The position numbers were made by a program, and so were the translations under genes. Of a DNA stretch of 29,438 nt, positions 26,901 through 29,438 are shown piece by piece. Numbering within the stretch: position 1 is the stretch's first letter; every line of letters starts with the position of its first letter. The stretch lies in the IMG/VR virus record IMGVR_UViG_3300017917_003094, positions 1 to 29,438 of that record; one strand, 5' to 3'. This stretch comes from a virus. The notes under the pieces are model-generated. The model was not told where the DNA came from. It saw only the letters and a program-made list of their open reading frames with translations, and did no database searches.

Positions 26901-27024
26901 CTTGAGAAATATAATATTGCTTCAGAAATTCTGTTATAAGAGGAAAATCTTCTCTTACAAAAGAAGGGAGCTGATGCTCAACTATATTTTGAAGTTGTAC
27001 TCTCTTGAAATCTGTTGATATCAT
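14929..27024 (-). CDS. 7: giant baseplate wedge protein in the gp7 position (4031 aa)
   Basis: A single open frame of 4031 codons sits between gp6 and gp8, where T4 has gene 7 (about 1032 aa). Near residues 200-232, DFYQTKGTDESFKILF followed by LYGEKVEVI resembles a segment I remember from the C-terminal part of T4 gp7 (FYSTKG..., LFKVLYNEEVEI), which supports the gp7 assignment. Residues about 109-130 carry an INDEIILYTG...VRGFSG module. A YHYH-like domain lies at about 1250-1345. Modules with an H-x(4)-[GN]-[DE] core start near residues 609, 958, 1506, 1686, 1798, 1853 and 2998. GxGY-type repeats cluster near 745-810, 1060-1172, 3355-3480 and 3765-3840. Two segments read NGIFQGP and NDILQVPGEGY near 3280 and 3570. 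The C-terminus ends NRVSPLKYLDYF. In the particle it should be a peripheral wedge protein, perhaps forming baseplate fibres. The stop overlaps the putative gp8 promoter. gp7 is inferred from position plus the short match; the size could also mean fusion with fibre functions. Confidence 0.8.
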   Translation of the reverse strand: MISTDFKRVQLQNIVEHQLPSFVREDFPLITEFLKQYYISQEYPGASVDLIQNIDEYLKLENLTNNSEFTELSSDVSFFDETINVKFDLTNNIFGTYQFPEKYGLIQINDEIILYTGKTNNSFTGCVRGFSGVTSYTNTNSTDNLIFSTSEIAEHQKDTKVTNLSALLLKEFLTKIKYQFTPGFEERELDSDVNQRLFISRAKDFYQTKGTDESFKILFGALYGEKVEVIKPKDYLFRPSDAQYRVTKDLVVESISGNPLELLNNTLYQDSYDNYGIERAYASVTNIEKLFYKEKEYYQISVDFDYSKDISFDGSVLGNFSVHPQTKIITTVSSGSTVIDVDSTVGFPDSGELVVNYPSGTVGILTYTSKTINQFIGISTTLPENINSSEDIRLNIYAYGYVGFGTTSRIDVRIGSVLSEFLIDGSTYYFSKNDTAKIKSLGITTSGPRVDSWIYNLATKYDVESIILSDSSNFTYKIKTFVKNNFSIGDNLTITDSTSVSKNCHISDITDAFTFSITGQGQILTNRFGFVIQKNLSKPKVSSNLSEYSYITNYVSNIQNTYSKFNQDVLVAASSLPTYYNQPLNFYDRKIDLDGTYSGEIFTTSVPDHGYYTGDAVYYKPYTQSTDVDGTTITVTSKFDNMEEGVYYVERLSNPNQFKLATSQANLYNKNYISVSGIVTSNTLEPIDFYNKTIQHQNLLKEIKTPNNESGNYITEPGRTGILINGVEILNYKSDNVIYYGSIDNITVSAKGTDYDVINPPILSINDAVGTGATGICAVKGSFKQIDILDSGFDYVSKPIVTITGGNGTGAKADVNTKFINHSVPFNATLESAFVNLTDDTIGFSTYHKFRNVEKVIYKTDNQQGISGIVTDSVYFAKSIDSQTIKLYKNEGDAISGVNTISLNSYGVGVHRIQSFDKKQVISNIVVIDSGENYENKKRVATPSGINTASNQINIVNHQYNTGDIVQYSYDAVPVSGISSLTSYIVTKIDDNNFRLSNVGVGSISKLFYFDNKQYINLETIGSGNHIFNYEPISVSVIGEIGVSTFSGQDFSAKIQPIVRGSIESVQVTSSGVGYGTDIINYNRQPLFTLSSGSSAELLPIVDNGRIVEVLVTNEGKNYNSPPRLEISGTGKYAKLVPIIIDGKIKSVKIDSPGTGYSEKTRINVIPSGTGALFFADIQKWTINLFEKYLNIISDDDGILAPSFNDEFGIQYTHLYAPRKLRESIYGKNQDNQIQYGVFDLQKTNIGEIKSLFHSPIIGWAYDGNPIYGPYGFSEKSGSGTVREMKSSYVLVTKTNRPQYKQGFFVEDYEFDGSGDLDEHNGRFCVTPEFPNGVYAYFATINPDKIETSSTFIKYKIPVFPYLIGNSFKSKPNLFNYTKNINQKSYDLNTTSWFRNTTPYNLTEEKSYYDFLFQPNKIKSQTINIDEVAKGSIDSVGIITGGSDYKINDKIIFDDSLFAQKANAKVDIIKGKPVVNISAASTTISELELFPYDSSGSFIAFSTSPHNLTNNDLISLSGINTSSKYLQNSFNIGVKTERLILNTGIGTEGTTGIVTYFNISGNLNLNIFSIRENDILSIENEKVKVLNVDSLNSRIRVLRAQDGTVSSAHTASTVLYENTRKFTFKSLPENNITFELNKEFYFNPEESLGVGTASGVGIGTTIFFSNPGAGITQIFIPTQSIYIPKHDLNNGDTLIYSSNGGNSIEILNASGITTTLSNLSTVYVAKISNDLIGISTYKVGLGSTGTFVGIASTTSTTGLLYFVSVGSGSYHSFKTQKEKTVTAEANKNYITVSTGSTHGLSLNDEISVSLKSGITTTITVKYNDYNRRIIFNPKNFTSGDVDTLNNTITIQNHGFNSGDKVIYTSSSPSGGLVDNKIYYIFRFTKDKVKLCENRYQSFEFNPETVDITSASLGTLSPINPPLSIYKNNTIKFDLSDISLSSSSGFSTYSAFDMNIYTDAEFKNIFDSSTINRNFEVLKVGQVGITSNAALLLTVSDFLPKNLYYKFSPINSQFISQYKKEIYIDTEVANGNQINLVNSSYEGTFNISGVGTTTFTYNITKNPENYFYDSTSANIAYTTKSTSASGEIEKISITYPGSEYVNVVGVSTVKSDNGSGCILEPRSNSIGKIISNTIQDIGFDFPTDNTLRPVCNLPEILLMEPLSSFEEIGITSAGKNYSIPPKLVVVDGYTKKVVDDVDLSYKIGDTKVTILKNTFGIYDISPRIIPINNPNGVKIKNITYNSATKEVTVGLNTGFSDSFPFSVGDKVLIENVSVNPFASVGIATTGKGYNSSNYDYALFTLTKVSSGVLGGSVGVVTYSLSEYLQDDQIPGNYDSINSSGRIVAEKDFPVFDIKLKKNDFILGETVTSNNNSGQVESWNNQIELLKVSTENEFSVGDILVGQTSKTQGAIKSKIDFNSEIKLGASSIVKKGWNRSTGFLNFDTERISDNNYYQNFSYSLKSKVPFENWKDSVSSLNHTAGFLKFSDLVIESRDNNFKGVYSDNLGSSVDTIIDIYDEVNINCYSDFDLVTENELFTDGNTISEEIYFNSRVLTDYYESFGNRVLIIDDISTQFNSTPRPTKFSIVDLFNINHKSKKYFTYVRDKRYINERQFLIVSLLHDGSQGFLNQYARVESQLDLGSFDFSISGAEGQLLFYPTKYAVNNYNISFASFDIISSVSGIGSTTLGDVVNIKTSKVSTSSGLSTTIVSTGSTYRASKIILQIDGNNGELQYDELNLIHDGTDVELLNYGQLTNHSSDAFSSSGLGTYNAYISGGNINVDFYPKVGLAVTVNTLSVSIASTLSTGIGTQYLGYDVENISFIDSSFTAISSSPTPTENVIARYKNISPDDHNCSYFIVSVEDTTNNRYEMSEVAVLNYDEETYITEYGNLITHSGLGTIGVGNSASYTNLYYTPLPDIDVEVRVFQTSLQLVDAESTTSTEIDLNNALISAGYGFYQGTQIDIKRAFDLNHKQTPIFVRHFNAEDSSVVDIENNTFFIPNHFFNTGEELEYFYNDEYASPIGIATTSFIGIGETNILPPSVFAIKLSEQKIQLARSAEDALKTIAVPLDITSLGVGTFPYHAFKAKNQNTKCIIAIDNYIQSPIVSTSVTTGLTTHIGIIDDIIKFSGITSFFSGDLIKIDNEIMRINTVGLGSTNYILVDRPWMGTGIATHSQYAMVTKIEGDYNIVDNTINFITAPQGPIPIGSITNPPDERDWTGITTFSKFQGRTFLRSAEQNSSEETYIKNVIFDDISQNFNATQKTFALKSNQQNVTGFSTNNSVILINGIFQGPTGQLPILQDYTLNEGSGITSITFTGSATSVAYDPNNATIPIGGIIVSVGSTSGFGYQPLVSAGGTAIVSIAGTISSISIGNSGSGYRAGIQTTVRVGVKTSMNANSSSIQFIGTAAISNGNIVSVAVTNPGVGYTATNPPIVIFDSPLSYSDIPLIYSTESPSGFGTQATIDIVVGQGSSIIDFEIKNPGYNYGQKQILTIPTGGLVGIPTNPLTPFSEFQITIDKTISDKFSGWNLGELEVLDKIEDKFDGRKKSFTISVNSSPLSIRSAKGSNIDVQATLLVFLNDILQVPGEGYTFTGGSVITFAEPPKGSSSDGSTTGDKCKILFYKGSGDIDVVFRDVLETVKIGDTLTIKNQDERIVTDIISSDSVETNPYSGENINGNSDNLRLVEWCKQTSDKIINGQIISKSRTLNEALINPSTYIIQSVGIGSTVVYVESVKSFFDSVKENQTTRNRQTIIMISQDSIVGAAATAVVSAGGTISSIIIDNGGVGYTTSPSVTIGNAVGFGTTASQRAEASSSISIGGTVSSITITSPGIGYTSSNPPQVLIEVPNIIYETNFSSSYSGDFGQVIGISTTTVGIASTALVFDFYIPVDSVLRDTSIVSTAKTVSGIQTGYYFVIQNSNIGNGVTSLYQDGSILGIGTQFLDGVYEVSSVSIAQTSCPGVGLTYVARVITSISDYNSLTGIGYSAFFGEFSWGRIDLGSRIIPQTFNSYTKNGLGGITTSTILNRVSPLKYLDYF
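15490..16960 (-). repeat. C-terminal GxGY repeat cluster in the gp7-position protein
   Basis: At least five units of the form xxIxITNPGxGYxxxPPxVxI occur here: ISIGNSGSGYRAG near 3358, VAVTNPGVGYTATNPPIVIF near 3409, FEIKNPGYNYGQKQ near 3469, IIIDNGGVGYTTSPSVTIG near 3765 and ITITSPGIGYTSSNPPQVLI near 3820. An NDILQVPGEGYTF segment lies between the first three and the last two. The pattern suggests short beta-rich solenoid or hairpin units. Confidence 0.65.
21265..22515 (-). repeat. cluster of H-x(4)-[GN]-[DE] modules in the gp7-position protein
   Basis: Four related modules follow each other: starts near residues 1506 (PHNLTNNDLISLSG), 1686 (KHDLNNGDTLIYSS), 1798 (THGLSLNDEISVSL) and 1853 (NHGFNSGDKVIYTS). 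Three further copies occur at about 609 (DHGYYTGDAVYYKP), 958 (NHQYNTGDIVQYSY) and 2998 (NHFFNTGEELEYFY). Several continue with a segment like YYxxxxxxxxFKLxxSxxxA and a late GxGxxH before the next unit. The divergence argues for old duplications rather than recent copying. Confidence 0.65.
23000..23275 (-). other. YHYH-like domain inside the gp7-position protein
   Basis: Residues about 1250-1345 contain HSPIIGWAYDGNPIYGPYGF (His at 1254), a middle YEFDGSGDLDEHNGRF (His at 1320) and PEFPNGVYAYFATI. This combination of a GWAYDGxPIYGPYG stretch, a DLDxHNGR motif and a PxxYxYF ending matches the YHYH domain family (PF14240 from memory), found in secreted bacterial proteins and in some large phage proteins. 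Its biochemical role is not established; the conserved His and acidic residues suggest metal binding, which is inference. Confidence 0.75.
23500..24800 (-). repeat. central GxGY-type repeats in the gp7-position protein
   Basis: Units near residues 745 (ITVSAKGTDYDVINPPILSI), 785 (IDILDSGFDYVSKPIVTITG), 1065 (VQVTSSGVGYGTD), 1110 (LVTNEGKNYNSPPRLEISG) and 1148 (VKIDSPGTGYSEK) share the alternation of a hydrophobic strand, a G-x-x-Y turn and a second strand ending in a GxG stretch. An H-GD module (near 958) is interleaved between the first two and the last three units. They sit just before the YHYH-like domain. Confidence 0.6.
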
Positions 27025-27025
27025 T

Positions 27026-28990
27026 TTATCTTACTAAAAGTCCGTTTGTATAACTTGAAGAAACCAAATAATTAGTTCCTGAAATATCGTATCCAGATGA
27101 AATTTGATCTGGTTTTACATTAATTGTTGTTTTGCTAGAATCTAATTGAAGATACAAATCTTGCAATCCAATTACATCATTTGAATATGGAGAGGCAGAA
27201 ATTTCTATAGTTGGAAAACCTTTATTAATAGTAGTGCTCATAATTTTAATAGGTGAAAGTTTAATCTCTCCTTTAATATAATCAATAGTACCAACTGATT
27301 TCTTAACAATTTCTGGTTGGGTTGGGGAGTTTAAACGAAACAGAAAAATTGATCCTGTTTGTTTGTCCTGATTTGCTACATCTGAAAGGTAAACTGTTCC
27401 AGGGATTCCACTGACACTAAATCCAGAAGATTTAATGTTAAAACTGTTTTCACTAATACCATTAATATTTAAACCAGAATATTCGACATTGATAATCTTT
27501 TCATCTTTAATGTGGAATCTATTTCCAAAACAAATTTCATATTCAACAAAATTATTTAACACAGCTCTCAAATCCCTTCTCATTACAATCGTTGTAATAT
27601 TAGACGTTATTGCATCACTACTATCATCGATTACTTTTAAAAATTTGCTATATTTAAATCTTGCTCCAAATTTATTAAGTTCTGTAGACTGTGCATATCT
27701 ATCAACGGTATTTGATACGATAGTATTGATGGAATTTGCAGATTGCGCTAGATTTGTATTATAATATGCATTGATTGTTGGTTCGAGATAAAGATATTTT
27801 AAATCTATAATTTCTGGACTAATACCGGAAACTGAATATTTTTTAAGTTCTCTTTTTATATTATCTTTAATAAAGTTTGAAAGATATGCCCCATTTGCAG
27901 GTTTTATACTTATAAAAACTTTTCCGAAACGAGGAGGAATAAGTTCTTCTCCACCAAAAACAGAAATAGACTCAGTTTCTTCATAAATTGATGGTATGAT
28001 TGATTCATAATCTTTAGCAGTTACTGCTCTATTCTGGGATGCGTAAATTCTAGAGGCATATTTTTTAATAGATTCTACGCTTTCAATATTTTTACCAAAA
28101 GATGAAATTTGGTTTGTGGTAATCAGAGAAATTCCAGCAACTGCCGAAGTCAAATCTCTAGGAGAAGTTATTTTTCCGCTAAAATTAAATTGAGAAATAT
28201 TATTTGCCAATTCTCCATTAGAAACCAAATAAGAAACTTCAAGATAATTTGGTGCTTCTAATTTTTTGCCAAATACACCGTCTCCAAAAATTAATTCATA
28301 TCTTTCATCTTCAATCTCTTGAACAAAAAATATTGGAGAATCTGGAGTTATATTAAAAAGACTATCTGCTTGTCTGTATTTTCTACTGATATCAGAAAAA
28401 GCGTTTGGCTTCCAAATGACTCTAATAGATGAAGTATCGATATTGGAATTTGGAAGGATAAATCTCTGATTTGGATTGTAAGAATCTACTGTAAAATTTG
28501 TAGTAATATATGTTCCTTCATATACATCAATGCTATTAAAAGATGCTATATTATCTACTACGGGGACAGTAACATCATCAAGGATAGAAAAGGTATAACT
28601 TTGATTTCCAAAAGCAGATGTTGAACAAACAACCCCCCTGTTCAAAGTCAAAGTTTGGGGTTTTGTTGGATATGCTGAAGAACTAGAAGTATCTACAAAA
28701 AAAGATATGTTTGCCTTTGATGATTTTTTAGATTTCGGTACATAACCAATATTTCGTGCAAGGGAAACTACATTTTCTCTAAGAGTTGCACTATCAATAA
28801 AAACTTCATTTGATACCATATTGGCATTATATGAAGTAATATAGGTGTTATATGCCAGAACATCAAGAATTACAGATAAATTAGATCCCTCAAAATCATA
28901 ATCCGTGAAATTTGAGTTGGATCTAAGATAATCTTTAATGGATGTTTTTATCTGATCGAAATCTAGATTTGTAAAATTAACTAGTGGCAT
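27026..28990 (-). CDS. 6: baseplate wedge subunit gp6
   Basis: The 654-aa product is close to T4 gp6 (660 aa), the protein that forms the continuous ring joining the six baseplate wedges through gp6 dimers. The N-terminal segment with DFDQIKTSIKDYL, then SVILDVLAYNTYITSYNANM and SLARNIGYVP (about residues 10-95) is the characteristic opening of cyanophage gp6. The central part (around 255-380: LEVSYLVSNGELANN, ASRIYASQNRAVTAKDYE) resembles the Baseplate_J-like fold common to phage wedge proteins. The gene overlaps the gp25 stop by one base and ends one base before the gp7 start (TAAAATG), so gp25, gp6 and gp7 look like one translational unit. There is no extra-length insertion, unlike several of its neighbours. 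Identification is firm. Confidence 0.93.
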   Translation of the reverse strand: MPLVNFTNLDFDQIKTSIKDYLRSNSNFTDYDFEGSNLSVILDVLAYNTYITSYNANMVSNEVFIDSATLRENVVSLARNIGYVPKSKKSSKANISFFVDTSSSSAYPTKPQTLTLNRGVVCSTSAFGNQSYTFSILDDVTVPVVDNIASFNSIDVYEGTYITTNFTVDSYNPNQRFILPNSNIDTSSIRVIWKPNAFSDISRKYRQADSLFNITPDSPIFFVQEIEDERYELIFGDGVFGKKLEAPNYLEVSYLVSNGELANNISQFNFSGKITSPRDLTSAVAGISLITTNQISSFGKNIESVESIKKYASRIYASQNRAVTAKDYESIIPSIYEETESISVFGGEELIPPRFGKVFISIKPANGAYLSNFIKDNIKRELKKYSVSGISPEIIDLKYLYLEPTINAYYNTNLAQSANSINTIVSNTVDRYAQSTELNKFGARFKYSKFLKVIDDSSDAITSNITTIVMRRDLRAVLNNFVEYEICFGNRFHIKDEKIINVEYSGLNINGISENSFNIKSSGFSVSGIPGTVYLSDVANQDKQTGSIFLFRLNSPTQPEIVKKSVGTIDYIKGEIKLSPIKIMSTTINKGFPTIEISASPYSNDVIGLQDLYLQLDSSKTTINVKPDQISSGYDISGTNYLVSSSYTNGLLVR

Positions 28991-29391
28991 TATCGTGCTG
29001 GCTGTAATGCAAATGATAACTGTTGTGGTTGTGCGTCAATTCCAATGATATAATATCTAATTGTCACATTTAATTCGCCATTGTCATAGTCTGGAACTGC
29101 ATCAACCGATATTAATTCAACTCTAGGCTCATAATTATTGATAACGTTTTCAATTTCATCTCTAACAGAAGATGCAGTAATATCGTCAAGTGATTCAAAT
29201 AGTAAGGAATTTACTCTTGAACCTACATTACTATCAAAAAACCGCTCACCCCTGTTAGTAAGAACGAGATTACGAACAGAACGAGCGATTGCATTTTCAT
29301 TTGTAAGCGCAATCAAGTCATAGGTTAATGGATTAACCTGAAAAGACATGCTAACGTCTTTAAATGATTTACTGACGCGCTCTACGGGCAT
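28990..29391 (-). CDS. 25: baseplate wedge subunit gp25
   Basis: This 133-aa protein matches the T4 gp25 family (GPW_gp25), whose T4 member is 132 aa. gp25 sits in the inner baseplate wedge next to gp6 and gp53 and is linked to sheath assembly. The sequence shows the usual layout. An N-terminal stretch (SMSFQVNPLTYDLIALTNE) is followed by the segment that contains LTNRGERFF near residues 44-52. The family's hallmark EPRVE lies near residues 92-96, followed by a strand-rich C-terminus. It is the first gene of the visible cluster. Its stop overlaps the start of gp6 by one base (TAATG), so the two are probably translationally coupled. A late-promoter-like octamer lies about 20 bases upstream of the ATG. 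I see no strong Shine-Dalgarno sequence. Family identification is firm. Confidence 0.93.
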   Translation of the reverse strand: MPVERVSKSFKDVSMSFQVNPLTYDLIALTNENAIARSVRNLVLTNRGERFFDSNVGSRVNSLLFESLDDITASSVRDEIENVINNYEPRVELISVDAVPDYDNGELNVTIRYYIIGIDAQPQQLSFALQPAR

Positions 29392-29411
29392 TGAATATTA
29401 TAATTCTATCT

Positions 29412-29419
29412 TATTTATT
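29412..29419 (-). promoter_or_regulatory. T4-type late promoter candidate upstream of gp25
   Basis: On the minus strand the octamer reads AATAAATA, one base from the T4 late consensus TATAAATA, within GGGTAATAAATAAG. Its 3' end lies about 20 bases before the gp25 ATG, a spacing shared with the elements ahead of gp8 and gp13. In T4 such elements are bound by the gp55 sigma factor with gp33 and the sliding clamp, and no -35 box is needed. Confidence 0.55.
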
Positions 29420-29438
29420 ACCCTTTTATGGATCCATA

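Noticed and set aside
14929-27024. Possibility that the 12-kb frame is an assembly artefact joining several genes
   Set aside because: The frame is uninterrupted, composition and repeat style are uniform, and its recognisable N- and C-terminal ends look like one protein. There is no internal start with a convincing ribosome site that I noticed.
1-29438. CRISPR arrays, tRNA genes, insertion sequences, attachment sites, rho-independent terminators
   Set aside because: No regularly spaced direct DNA repeats, cloverleaf, transposase motif or GC-rich stem followed by a T-run was seen in the short gaps; the repeats found are at protein level and diverged.

Overview
The window is part of the late structural gene cluster of a T4-like marine myovirus, most likely a cyanophage (Prochlorococcus or Synechococcus) or a close relative of the pelagic T4-like phages. 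The base composition is strongly AT-rich. Every gene I can support lies on the minus strand, so transcription runs from the high-coordinate end towards position 1, and genes abut or overlap by a few bases. The order is the T4 baseplate, neck and packaging order: gp25, gp6, gp7, gp8, a DUF4815-type giant protein in the gp10 position, two tiny proteins, gp13, gp14, gp15, gp16, a 51-aa Cys-containing protein, and an unfinished open frame that runs off the window edge.

Region by region in transcription order: 29391-26984 holds gp25 and gp6 (baseplate wedge). 27024-14929 is one uninterrupted 4031-codon frame in the gp7 position. 14903-13344 is gp8. 13337-5853 is a 2494-codon DUF4815-type virion protein. 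5851-5461 holds two small overlapping hypothetical genes. 5436-2157 holds the neck and tail-completion proteins gp13, gp14 and gp15. 2160-1726 is the small terminase gp16. 1739-1584 is a 51-aa gene, and 1584-1 is the first 528 codons of a mosaic protein. The two giant genes take about two thirds of the window. T4 genes 9, 11, 12 and wac have no recognisable separate counterpart between gp8 and gp13. There is no gap of 300 bases or more without a gene; the longest is about 50 bases.

The products should work together in building the contractile tail. gp25, gp6, gp7, gp8 and the DUF4815 protein form baseplate wedges and peripheral fibres or pins. gp15 caps the tail. gp13 and gp14 complete the neck after gp16 (with gp17, outside the window) has packaged DNA. 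Each of the four intergenic gaps of about 20 bases or more carries an AT-rich octamer close to the T4 late promoter TATAAATA on the coding strand, which suggests several sub-operons driven by a gp55-like late sigma factor.

The most unusual features are the size and internal modularity of the structural proteins. The gp7-position protein is about four times the length of T4 gp7. It carries the segment resembling T4 gp7 near its N-terminus, a YHYH-type domain in the middle, and several families of internal repeats. Some of the same repeat modules are inserted into gp8, gp14, gp15 and the DUF4815 protein, in gp14 and gp15 just ahead of a conserved-looking C-terminal tail. The gene after gp16 is a string of short modules of the kind that I recall as separate small proteins or domains in marine phages. 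All family assignments come from reading the translations and from memory of the families; no database search was run.
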